6,029 bases of DNA from Lachnospiraceae bacterium UBA4317 (GCA_002394525.1 DGUF01000022.1:1-6029), one strand, 5' to 3'. Counted from the stretch's first letter, positions 1-5,359 are shown. Numbers and translations are program-made. The notes: generated by a model from the sequence alone, not told the origin.

Positions 1-79
1 CGATACTTTTGACCTTTACATCATTTAATTGTTCATTTTTAAAATGAGGGGTTTTACTTTCCTTTCAGTCCGCGGGTCT
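1..79. other. AT-rich intergenic DNA after trpC
   Basis: This stretch lies downstream of trpC on the minus strand. The outer 60 bases are much richer in A and T than the rest of the window and include a short palindrome around 33-47. No start codon with a convincing ribosome-binding site and open frame is visible on the minus strand, so the next trp gene, if present, begins beyond the edge. No clear terminator is seen, so read-through into further trp genes remains possible. Confidence 0.4.
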
Positions 80-154
80 CTCCGAAAACCGCAGGTCTTA
101 TTCCTCGCCATTCACTCCGCAGGGGCTCCGGAGACCGCAGGTCTTATTCCCCGC
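80..154. repeat. 29-bp direct repeat, two copies, at the trpC stop
   Basis: Two 29-bp copies at 80-108 and 126-154 match at 26 of 29 positions, separated by 17 bp, giving a 46-bp period. Both contain CCGCAGGTCTTATTCC. The right copy includes the last codons and the TAA stop of trpC. The left copy repeats the GAA-TAA end just downstream of the gene. This looks like a small tandem duplication across the end of trpC. Confidence 0.8.
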
Positions 155-950
155 ACCGGCTCCGGAGCTGACCCAGCGCGGCGGCCTTGTCGGGGCTGCG
201 CATCAGGGTTTCTCCGATCAGGACGGCGTTTGTCCCGTTCCTGTAGAGGACACCCACATCTTCGGCATCGCGGATCCCGCTCTCGGACACATAAATCCTG
301 TCGGCGGGGACCAGGCTGCGCAGGCGCACGGAATTTTCGATATCCACTTTGAAGGTGCGCAGGTCCCGGTTGTTGACTCCGATGATCCCGGCTCCGGCTG
401 CCAGGGCGCGCCGGATCTCCGTCTCATCGTGGGCCTCCACCAGGGCCGACAGGCCCAGCATATGGGCTGTCTCCAGATACTCCCGGAGCTGTCTGTCATC
501 CAGGATGGCACAGATCAAAAGGACAGCCGATGCACCCAGAAGCTTTGCCTCATAGATCATGTAGGGATCCACCGTAAAATCCTTGCGCAGGCAGGGGATA
601 CGGACCTGCACGGCGATCTCCCGCAGAAACCTGTCCTCCCCCTGAAACCATTTGGGCTCTGTCAGGACGGAAACTGCTGACGCCCCCGCCGCCTCATAAT
701 CGCGGGCGATCTCCAGATAAGGAAAGTCCTCCGCGATCGTGCCCTTCGAAGGTGAGGCTTTTTTGCACTCGCAGATAAAATGCATACCGGGTCCGGAAAG
801 CGCCTTTTGGAGGGGAAAGCCGGTCGCGGGATCCGTGTCTGCCTCTAGGGCCAGGGCCTGCGCCCGGATCTCCTCCAGAGGGCGTTCCTTTTTCCGGCAG
901 GCGACACGAAAACGGGCATATTCAGCCAGCTGATTAAGTATAGAAGCCAT
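144..950 (-). CDS. trpC: Indole-3-glycerol phosphate synthase
   Basis: This 268-residue cytosolic TIM-barrel enzyme closes the indole ring: it converts 1-(2-carboxyphenylamino)-1-deoxyribulose 5-phosphate to indole-3-glycerol phosphate with loss of CO2 and water. Length is normal for a monofunctional TrpC. The active-site signatures are all visible: ECKKASPSKG at 61-70 (Glu61, Lys63), the LRKDF motif (Lys123), LVEAHDE (Glu172), GVNNRDL (Asn193) and VSESGI (Ser224). Spacings from Glu172 to Asn193 (21) and Asn193 to Ser224 (31) equal those of the characterised Sulfolobus enzyme. The ATG at 950 follows AGGAAAGG (959-966) with 8 nt spacing. It is the second gene after the Trp T-box, 215 bp downstream of trpD. 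That gap is long for a trp operon and is filled with repeats. It is not fused to trpF. Its stop codon lies inside a duplicated 29-bp sequence. Confidence 0.97.
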   Translation of the reverse strand: MASILNQLAEYARFRVACRKKERPLEEIRAQALALEADTDPATGFPLQKALSGPGMHFICECKKASPSKGTIAEDFPYLEIARDYEAAGASAVSVLTEPKWFQGEDRFLREIAVQVRIPCLRKDFTVDPYMIYEAKLLGASAVLLICAILDDRQLREYLETAHMLGLSALVEAHDETEIRRALAAGAGIIGVNNRDLRTFKVDIENSVRLRSLVPADRIYVSESGIRDAEDVGVLYRNGTNAVLIGETLMRSPDKAAALGQLRSRCGE

Positions 951-1098
951 CTGTTAATCCTTTCCTGAGAGAGTCAGCGGGAGCAGCGGGGACGGTGAGT
1001 CACTTTGTTACCTCCCCGGTGACTCTGTTTTTCCTTTCCCGGAGAGCCAGCGGGAGAAGCGGGGGCAGACCAGGTCACTCTGCTGCGTCCCCCCGGCG
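950..1098. repeat. Tandem 74-bp unit, two copies, in the trpD-trpC gap
   Basis: A GC-rich box of about 41 bp at 950-991 recurs at 1024-1064 with roughly 80% identity. Each box is followed by a TGAGTCA-type palindrome, clear at 996-1026 and decayed at about 1070-1096. Both parts are offset by 74 bp, so this is a tandem duplication of a two-part unit. The copy next to trpC carries its ribosome-binding site (AGGAAAGG, then ACAG, then ATG). The older copy keeps a similar GGAAAGG sequence but has no start codon after it. Confidence 0.75.
996..1026. repeat. 31-bp palindromic repeat, copy B
   Basis: TGAGTCA on the left and TGACTCT on the right flank a 17-bp core containing TGTTACCTCCCCGG. It matches the copy at 1126-1156 at 26 of 31 positions. 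The arms can pair into a short hairpin in the trpD-trpC transcript. There is no U-tract, so it is not an intrinsic terminator. A REP-like dispersed repeat is likely. Confidence 0.7.
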
Positions 1099-1125
1099 GC
1101 CCGCGTCCCCGGAGATTCCTGCAAT

Positions 1126-1156
1126 TGAGTCATTCTGTTACGCCCCCGGTGACTCA
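1126..1156. repeat. 31-bp palindromic repeat, copy A
   Basis: The perfect 7-bp arms TGAGTCA (1126-1132) and TGACTCA (1150-1156) flank a 17-bp core with CTGTTACGCCCCCGG. It sits a few bases beyond the trpD stop codon. Its position between two co-transcribed genes is typical of REP-type elements, which may stabilise upstream mRNA, but that role is inference. Confidence 0.7.
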
Positions 1157-1168
1157 CCCGGTGACTCA
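1145..1168 (-). repeat. 12-bp tandem duplication at the trpD stop
   Basis: TGAGTCACCGGG occurs twice in direct succession on the minus strand (1168-1157 and 1156-1145). The first copy begins with the TGA stop codon of trpD, and the second overlaps the right arm of the adjacent palindrome. This is consistent with replication slippage at the gene end. Confidence 0.85.
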
Positions 1169-2194
1169 CAATGCCTCATTGGAGGCGGCGATATAGGCAT
1201 CCAGAAGGGCCAGGGCTTTGCCGCTGTCGATGATTTCAGCGGCCATTTTGACGCCTTCCGCGATCGAGGGAGCGGCTCCGCCGGCGTAGAGTCCGCAGCC
1301 GGCGTTGAGAAGGACAGATGTCCGGCGGGCGTCCGTGATCTTTCCTCCAAGGATGTCACGGGTGGTCTGCGCGTTTTCGGCGGGGCTCCCGCCGAGGAGC
1401 TCGTCCTTGGTCCCGCGCGCCAGGCCGAAGTCCTCCGGCGCGATCGTGGTCGTGCGGTAGAAGCCGTCCCGGAGCTCACAGACCGTCGTGGGGGCGGAGG
1501 CAGAGACCTCGTCCATCCTGTCCTGGCCGTAGACGACGAGGGCATGGCGGACGCCGAGGGAGTCCAGGACCTTGGCGACCGGTTCCACGAGGTATTCGTC
1601 ATAGACACCCAGCAGGAAGTATTCCGGCCTTGCGGGATTGGTGAGGGGCCCCAGGATGTTAAAGACGGTCCGGAAGCCCAGCTCTCTGCGAATCGCGCCG
1701 ACGTATTTCATGGCGGCGTGATATTTCTGGGCAAACATGAAGCAGAAGCCGACCTCGGAGAGCAGCTTTCTGCAGAGGTCCGGATCCTCCTGGATGTTGG
1801 CGCCCAGGGCCTCCAGGCAGTCCGCGGTGCCGCACTGGGAGGAGGCGGCGCGGTTGCCGTGTTTGGCGACCTTGACGCCGCCGGCGGCAATGACCATGGC
1901 CGATGTGGTGGAGATATTGAAGGTGTTGGCATTGTCCCCGCCTGTTCCCACGATCTCAAGCACCTTCATGCCCGGATGGTCAACGGGCGTTGCATGACTG
2001 CGCATGGCGACCGCGCAGCCGGAGATCTCATCAATGGTCTCCGCTCGGGTGCTCTTGGTGGACAGGGCCGCCAGAAAAGCGGCGTTCTGAGTGGCCGTTG
2101 TCTGCCCGCTCATGATCTCGTTCATGACAGTCTGCGCCTCCTCGAATGTGAGGTCCTGTTTCGTGACGATCTTGCTAATGGCTTCCTTGATCAT
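1166..2194 (-). CDS. trpD: Anthranilate phosphoribosyltransferase
   Basis: This 342-residue cytosolic enzyme transfers phosphoribose from PRPP to anthranilate, giving phosphoribosylanthranilate. From the chosen Met, the family signatures are GTGGD at 83-87, NIST at 93-96 and KHGNR at 111-115 (PRPP and Mg binding), the [13 protein letters not shown] block at 175-187, and MDE at 227-229 (metal-binding Asp-Glu). Length is normal, and there is no fused TrpG glutaminase domain. A TTG two codons upstream is also open, but it lies one base after the AAGGAG sequence. The ATG at 2194 lies 7 nt from that AGGAG and is preferred. It is the first gene after a Trp-specific T-box leader, so uncharged tRNA-Trp should induce it. 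The usual trpE and trpG are not upstream. Confidence 0.97.
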   Translation of the reverse strand: MIKEAISKIVTKQDLTFEEAQTVMNEIMSGQTTATQNAAFLAALSTKSTRAETIDEISGCAVAMRSHATPVDHPGMKVLEIVGTGGDNANTFNISTTSAMVIAAGGVKVAKHGNRAASSQCGTADCLEALGANIQEDPDLCRKLLSEVGFCFMFAQKYHAAMKYVGAIRRELGFRTVFNILGPLTNPARPEYFLLGVYDEYLVEPVAKVLDSLGVRHALVVYGQDRMDEVSASAPTTVCELRDGFYRTTTIAPEDFGLARGTKDELLGGSPAENAQTTRDILGGKITDARRTSVLLNAGCGLYAGGAAPSIAEGVKMAAEIIDSGKALALLDAYIAASNEAL

Positions 2195-2201
2195 TTCCAA
2201 T

Positions 2202-2206
2202 CTCCT
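2202..2206 (-). promoter_or_regulatory. Ribosome-binding site of trpD
   Basis: AGGAG, within a longer AAAAGGAGA, lies 7 nt before the ATG at 2194. The alternative TTG at 2200 would be one base away, too close to use, so this site decides the start. Confidence 0.85.
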
Positions 2207-2284
2207 TTTCGGCTGCTTTTGCTGTGTCTGTTTTTACACGGGGCTCTCCTCTGCCGTCCTTTTCCCGGTTCCTCCTCCATACGC

Positions 2285-2336
2285 AAAAGTCCCCGGCAGA
2301 GTGGATCCTTAAAAAAAGAATCACCCTGCCGGGGAC
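2285..2336 (-). terminator. Regulatory terminator of the trp T-box
   Basis: On the minus strand, GTCCCCGGCAG (2336-2326) pairs perfectly with CTGCCGGGGAC (2299-2289), with further pairing inside, and TTTT follows. Its 5' arm is the same sequence used by the antiterminator, so the two folds exclude each other, as in a standard T-box switch. Confidence 0.93.
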
Positions 2337-2379
2337 GTAACAGCCATCTCTCATCATGGTGTCCGCGGTGCCACCCCGG
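2329..2379 (-). promoter_or_regulatory. T-box antiterminator
   Basis: CCGGGG (2379-2374) can pair perfectly with CCCCGG (2334-2329), and GCG with CGT (2337-2335), leaving the seven-base TGGCACC bulge that binds the ACCA end of uncharged tRNA in this family. The pairing uses the 5' arm of the terminator. Confidence 0.92.
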
Positions 2380-2399
2380 TTCGCGCGCATCTCCGGATC

Positions 2400-2445
2400 C
2401 TGTGATCCTGTGGCAGACTGCGGTCTGCAGACAGGAAAATCACAG
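2400..2445 (-). other. Long hairpin before the antiterminator, possible stem III
   Basis: CTGTGAT pairs with ATCACAG, CCTGT with ACAGG and GCAGAC with GTCTGC around a four-base loop. That is 18 base pairs with small bulges on one side. It lies about 20 nt before the T-box core, where stem III normally sits. It lacks a U-tract. Confidence 0.75.
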
Positions 2446-2483
2446 TGAAGATTCGGAAAAAGAAGAGTCGGAAAGCCTTACAT

Positions 2484-2508
2484 AAAAAGAGCCCCGGAAA
2501 TCGGGGAT
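2484..2508 (-). terminator. Candidate extra terminator inside the trp leader
   Basis: On the minus strand, CCCCG pairs with CGGGG around a five-base loop (2506-2492), and CTCTTTTT follows. The 5-bp GC stem with a five-U tail is terminator-like but weak. It lies between stem I and the T-box core, and no second T-box core precedes it, so its role in this leader is unclear. Confidence 0.45.
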
Positions 2509-2832
2509 CTGCTTTTCATGCCCGTAACATCATCCTCCCGGCAGGAGGAGAGCCAGCAGGCCTGCCTTGAGCCATTGCGCACGCTCTTTGCGGAATTCCA
2601 GCAAATTCCCGGCAACTGACGTATGCCCTCACGTCGTGTCATACTTGGCCGATGGTCTGATGCTCTCACGATCTCCGATTGCTCTCCGATGATCAGCCTT
2701 TCAACACGCCCTCCGCGGCCCATTATTCGCGTCAGCATACCATCCGGCTCTCACCTGCCCGGACTCTCTGTGGGTGCCCTTCGCGTTTTACTTCCGCATC
2801 AACGGTTTGTTTTTAAAAATATGAAATTTAGT

Positions 2833-2863
2833 ATATTAAAGCGCATTTTTTCATGAATGTCAA
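2833..2863 (-). promoter_or_regulatory. Promoter of the trp T-box leader
   Basis: A perfect TTGACA (2863-2858) is followed 18-19 bases later by TTAATA or TAATAT (2839-2833). The predicted start falls around 2825, just before stem I. The spacing is slightly long for a sigma-70-type promoter, and the exact -10 is ambiguous because TATACT also overlaps. Confidence 0.75.
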
Positions 2864-2884
2864 GTGGAGTGTGCCTTTTTATGA

Positions 2885-3055
2885 TTATTATTGTTACAGT
2901 TCAGACCCACCTGAAACGCGAGGCGTTTTTGAGCGGTTTTCAGCGAAAAAACCCGAGTTTAACGGCGTTCAGCGGCGCGTAAGCGCATTGGAATCGCTGA
3001 ACGCAGCGTTACATGTTCACGCCCTTCGAAGGGGCGTGAACTGTAACTTATTATT
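2885..3055. mobile_element. MITE-like element with 11-bp inverted ends and 8-bp direct repeats
   Basis: GTTACAGTTCA (2893-2903) and its exact reverse complement TGAACTGTAAC (3037-3047) bound a 155-bp segment. TTATTATT abuts both ends exactly (2885-2892 and 3048-3055), as a target-site duplication would. The interior is strongly structured: a 10-bp inverted repeat at 2965-2974/2995-3004 enclosing GCGC-GTAA-GCGC, and a right-end hairpin (3008-3047) in which GTTACA and GTTCACGCCC pair with GGGCGTGAAC and TGTAAC. It encodes no plausible transposase. The direct repeat is low-complexity, which weakens the case. An intergenic palindromic repeat family is the alternative. It lies between the thioesterase/HMA_2 unit and the trp promoter without disrupting either. 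Confidence 0.6.
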
Positions 3056-3095
3056 TACCGCTTTACAGTTATGAGCATGAAAACACACGCCACAT

Positions 3096-3161
3096 AAAAA
3101 AAGCCGGCGGAGGTGCAGCAGGGACGTAAAAATGAATCAATCACTTACGTCCCCGCCGACG
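3096..3161 (-). terminator. Terminator of the thioesterase/HMA_2 unit
   Basis: On the minus strand, GGGACGTAA pairs perfectly with TTACGTCCC around a loop, inside an outer CGGCGG/CCGCCG stem. The run TTTTTTT (3102-3096) follows. It begins about 10 bp after the stop codon at 3172. The orientation fits the gene on its right and insulates the trp promoter. Confidence 0.9.
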
Positions 3162-3171
3162 CCCCGCTGGC

Positions 3172-3585
3172 TCACAGATTTCTCAGGGTCACGAGCTGGT
3201 ACATATGGTAGCCCACCTGGATGGGGGTGGGCATGAGCAGGTCCGCGGCAGTCTCGAGCAGGACCTTTCTGCGGAGCCGGGCCTTGACCTCGGGGCTCAG
3301 CTTCCTGCGGCTGAGTTCTTCGTCACCGATTGTCTCCTCGAGCTGCTCCGCGAACATTTTCACGTTGTCGAAGTGGAGCGCACGGAGCTTGCGGAGGATG
3401 GTCTCCCGGTCGCCCTGCCAGGAGAAGGAGACGCCTCCGGAGGCCGGATAGAGCCGGACATCGGAGATGCCCTTCAGATGGCTCAGGGCATAGTGCAGCA
3501 CCTGTCCCTGGGCAGGGCTGAAGCGGCCTCTGAGCAGGCGCAGCCGCATATAAGAGCTTGTTTCATGCCGGACAACAAATTTCAT
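3172..3585 (-). CDS. Small standalone HMA_2-type domain protein
   Basis: The 137-residue protein resembles the N-terminal cytoplasmic region (HMA_2-like, ferredoxin-fold) of a group of clostridial heavy-metal P-type ATPases. It shows a beta strand with the RLRLLRGRFS segment (14-23), a helix (QGQVLHYALSHLKG, 26-39), ISDVRLYPASGGVSFSW, then a second helix. A basic helix and LLMPTPIQVGYHMYQLV follow, resembling the linker just before the first ATPase membrane segment. The protein stops there, and no ATPase follows. No CxxC metal motif is present, so metal binding is unproven. The start is supported by GGGAGAGG before ATG AAA. It lies 24 bp after the thioesterase gene and ahead of a terminator, so the two are co-transcribed. 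It could be a real small protein or the left-over end of an ATPase. The family call rests on recalled pattern only. Confidence 0.7.
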   Translation of the reverse strand: MKFVVRHETSSYMRLRLLRGRFSPAQGQVLHYALSHLKGISDVRLYPASGGVSFSWQGDRETILRKLRALHFDNVKMFAEQLEETIGDEELSRRKLSPEVKARLRRKVLLETAADLLMPTPIQVGYHMYQLVTLRNL

Positions 3586-3609
3586 TTTCCTCTCCCTGTC
3601 ATTTCTTTT

Positions 3610-4005
3610 TTATGCCTTTTTGGCCTGTGCCTTCGCCTCGAAGCGGGCACGGTCCACGACGGCGCGCACGTGGGTGCCCTCGCCGATGAGGCCGGCCTCG
3701 TCAAAGCAGGCCACCTTAAAGGTCAGGACCTTTCCATTCGGGGCGACTTCCGCCAGTTCAGTCTCAATGCGGACCTCCATCCCTTCGGGAGTCGCCGCAA
3801 CATGGGAGACATTGACGGATATGCCGACTGTCGTCCTGCCCTCTTCCAGCTCCGGCTGGACGGACATTGCGGCCGTGTTCTCGATCTGCGCGATCATGCA
3901 GGGGGTCGCGAACACATTGACGAGGCCGCTGCCCACTCTGGATGCCAGCTGGTCCGCCGTCACGACAAAACTCTTCTCCCCCTTGATTCCTGCCTGAATA
4001 GCCAT
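3610..4005 (-). CDS. FlK-like hotdog thioesterase
   Basis: The 131-residue protein belongs to the single-hotdog acyl-CoA thioesterase group typified by fluoroacetyl-CoA thioesterase FlK. The putative catalytic residues are Thr34 (in VFATP), Glu42 (in IAQIENTA) and His68 (in VNVSHVAATP). Their spacings of 8 and 26 equal those of FlK Thr42, Glu50 and His76. The tail reads VACFDEAGLIGEGTHVRAVV, typical of the family. It should hydrolyse a short acyl-CoA in the cytosol, but the substrate cannot be read from sequence and fluoroacetate resistance should not be assumed. An in-frame ATG 11 codons upstream exists. The ATG at 4005 is preferred because AGGAG lies 7 nt before it and MAIQAGIKG matches the usual family start. 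A weak TATAAA (4046-4041) may be its promoter -10. It is the first gene of a pair with the HMA_2 protein. Confidence 0.88.
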   Translation of the reverse strand: MAIQAGIKGEKSFVVTADQLASRVGSGLVNVFATPCMIAQIENTAAMSVQPELEEGRTTVGISVNVSHVAATPEGMEVRIETELAEVAPNGKVLTFKVACFDEAGLIGEGTHVRAVVDRARFEAKAQAKKA

Positions 4006-4084
4006 TCTTCCTCTCCTGTCTGTATTTGTAAGTCTCATGATTTATAAGGCTCGCATGGCTGCCGAGAAGTCCCGGAATGCGCGG

Positions 4085-4162
4085 GCCGGTTTATGGCCCC
4101 GCCCAGGAATTCCTGCGCAGTGCTGTCCTGCCGCTTTATGGCCCCGCCCGCGGCTTCCTGCG
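4085..4162. repeat. 33-bp direct repeat, two copies, downstream of cysE
   Basis: Copies at 4085-4117 and 4130-4162 (45-bp period) share TTTATGGCCCCGCCC and TTCCTGCG, differing mainly in a six-base middle stretch. The surrounding DNA is very rich in G and C. It fills the gap between the thioesterase gene and the end of cysE. Confidence 0.8.
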
Positions 4163-4195
4163 GGGTTCTGCTTTCCCATCGCGGGCCGTTTTTTT
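4140..4195 (+). terminator. Possible plus-strand terminator against the cysE 3' end
   Basis: GGCCCCGC (4140-4147) can pair, with one bulge, with GCGGGCC (4181-4187), with a smaller CCGC/GCGG hairpin inside, and seven T residues follow (4189-4195). The U-tract exists only for plus-strand transcription, yet no plus-strand gene is seen. It could stop antisense transcripts entering cysE. No matching minus-strand terminator for cysE was found. Confidence 0.35.
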
Positions 4196-5181
4196 CAGAT
4201 CATATAGTACCAGGTGTCATCCGTCCTGGAATCGTGGACGGTCTCCTCCTTGTCCGGGATGTATCCCAGCTCGGTGTCGTCGTCCTTGTTGAGGATGACC
4301 AGCTCCTGGGTCTTGACGCTGATGCGGGTGCCGGGCTTCACGGAGCTCGTGATGAAGACGTTGGACCCGATGACCGAGCCCTCGCCGATGGTCGTCTCAC
4401 CGCCCAGTATGGAGGCGCCGGCGTAGATCGTGACATTGTCCTCGATCGTGGGATGGCGCTTGGCCCCCTTCAGGCGCTGGCCGCCGCGGGTCGAGAGCGC
4501 GCCAATGGTGACGCCCTGGTAGACCTTCACGTGATTTCCGATGATCGAGGTCTCGCCGACGACGATGCCCGTGCCGTGATCCATAAAGAAGTACTCGCCG
4601 ATCGTGGCGCCGGGATGGATGTCGATCCCGGTCTTGGAATGGGCGTACTCCGTCATCATCCTGGGGATGAGCGGGACCCCGAGCAGGAAGAGCTCGTGGG
4701 CGACACGGTTGATCGTGCTGGCCAGAAGACCCGGATAGCACAGGACGATCTCGTCAATGCTGAAGGCCGCGGGGTCTCCCTCATAGGAGGCCTGCATGTC
4801 CGTATTGACCAGGGCGCGGATCTTGGGGATCCTGTCCAGAAAATCGATGGCCAGTTCCTCCGCCGACATCTTGAGCTCATAATCCGTCTCCGCGGCGTAC
4901 TCCTCCTTGAAGCGAAGGGCGATTGCGATCTGCTTCTGCAGGTTGTAGATCACATCCTCGATCACCACCGCGATCCGGCTGTCGTAATTGTAGCTGCGGA
5001 ACTCCTTGGGACGGTAGTAGCCGGGAAAAAGAATGTGGAGCATCTTGTTGACTATGTCAACGACCGCGTCGCTGTCCGGCTGGTTGAAGACATTCATGTT
5101 GTCGATGTCCCGCCCGTTCTGGTAATCCTGCAAAATATGGTTGGTCACTCTCTGGATCCTGTTGGATATATCTTTTCTCAT
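4195..5181 (-). CDS. cysE: Serine O-acetyltransferase
   Basis: This 328-residue cytosolic enzyme acetylates L-serine with acetyl-CoA to O-acetylserine, the first step of cysteine synthesis. A helical N-terminal region (about 1-175) is followed by a left-handed beta-helix of hexapeptide repeats (about 185-285). The catalytic signatures are Asp187 in GIDIHP, His202 in MDHGTG and His243 in KRHPTI. Asp187 to His202 is 15 residues, as in E. coli Asp143-His158. The loop before the second His is six residues longer than in E. coli. The C-terminal tail (about 290-328) is acidic and extended, ending in WYYMI. Whether it binds cysteine synthase, whose partners usually end in Ile, is inference. ATG at 5181 has AGGAG 9 nt upstream. 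The gene sits alone, with repeats on both sides. The leader contains a small reading frame with Cys codons. Confidence 0.95.
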   Translation of the reverse strand: MRKDISNRIQRVTNHILQDYQNGRDIDNMNVFNQPDSDAVVDIVNKMLHILFPGYYRPKEFRSYNYDSRIAVVIEDVIYNLQKQIAIALRFKEEYAAETDYELKMSAEELAIDFLDRIPKIRALVNTDMQASYEGDPAAFSIDEIVLCYPGLLASTINRVAHELFLLGVPLIPRMMTEYAHSKTGIDIHPGATIGEYFFMDHGTGIVVGETSIIGNHVKVYQGVTIGALSTRGGQRLKGAKRHPTIEDNVTIYAGASILGGETTIGEGSVIGSNVFITSSVKPGTRISVKTQELVILNKDDDTELGYIPDKEETVHDSRTDDTWYYMI

Positions 5182-5200
5182 AGCTTTCCGCTCCTGCCCT

Positions 5201-5290
5201 GGTCAGGCCTCACTCACTGCATGCTGCCATGGTCCGGCCTCGTTCACTGCATGCTGCCATGGTCCGGCCTCATTCATTACATACGGCCAC
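5201..5290. repeat. Three 30-bp tandem repeats in the cysE leader
   Basis: Copies at 5201-5230, 5231-5260 and 5261-5290 read GGTCCGGCCT followed by a variable decamer and a decamer resembling ATGCTGCCAT. The middle copy differs from the first at three positions, and the third is more diverged. A partial fourth copy starts at 5291. The array ends 6 bp from the cysE ribosome-binding site. Confidence 0.9.
5210..5260 (-). CDS. Candidate 16-residue upstream reading frame of cysE
   Basis: ATG at 5260 opens MAACSERGRTMAACSE and stops at TGA (5212-5210), 14 nt before the cysE AGGAG. It is built from two of the 30-bp repeats, so each copy supplies a GAGG Shine-Dalgarno sequence, a 7-nt spacer, an ATG and a TGC Cys codon. 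The third, older copy would give a GTG-started frame of six codons, also with one Cys codon. Cys codons ahead of a cysteine-synthesis gene suggest a leader peptide that senses charged tRNA-Cys, but the frame could be chance. No conventional attenuator hairpin with a U-tract is visible between it and cysE. Confidence 0.3.
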   Translation of the reverse strand: MAACSERGRTMAACSE

Positions 5291-5359
5291 GCTCCGGTGC
5301 CTGTATACAAACAAAAACATAGCTGCACGATTCACCTATGCTTTTACTGCCTGATTAAA

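Larger units (their letters stand above)
2281..2816 (-). promoter_or_regulatory. T-box riboswitch, tRNA-Trp specific, leader of trpDC
   Basis: Stem I is recognisable on the minus strand. It has a K-turn TGATG at 2801-2797 opposite GGAG, the specifier-loop AGTA at 2792-2789, AGAGAG at 2769-2764, and the distal GGTGAGAGCC closed by TCCGG/CCGGA. The 3' side of the specifier loop reads GAATAATGGG. Lower-stem pairing GCGG/CCGC starts one base after TGG (2722-2720), which makes UGG (Trp) the specifier, as expected before trpD. A long hairpin at 2445-2400 may be stem III, followed by the T-box core GGGGTGGCACCGCG (2377-2364) and a terminator. About 245 nt separate stem I from the stem III candidate, more than usual. 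The ends of the element are approximate. Confidence 0.92.

Noticed and set aside
995..2485. A 496-codon plus-strand open frame opposite trpD
   Set aside because: It is the antisense of a clearly conserved trpD and of its T-box leader, has low-complexity GC-driven composition and no family signature.
2484..2700. A second, tandem T-box in the middle of the leader
   Set aside because: There are GAGAGC-like motifs and a hairpin with a U-tract, but no second GGTGG...ACCGCG core and no second specifier loop could be found.
2478..2738. An 86-codon minus-strand frame in the trp leader
   Set aside because: It overlaps stem I and the internal hairpin, has no good ribosome-binding site, and the region is explained as RNA.
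2853..3074. A 73-codon plus-strand frame over the MITE-like element
   Set aside because: The region is made of inverted repeats, and the frame has no recognisable family or start signal.
4093..5322. A 409-codon plus-strand open frame opposite cysE
   Set aside because: It is the antisense of cysE, extends through repeats, and its ends are made of repeated peptides from the 30-bp array. It is a by-product of GC-rich codon use.
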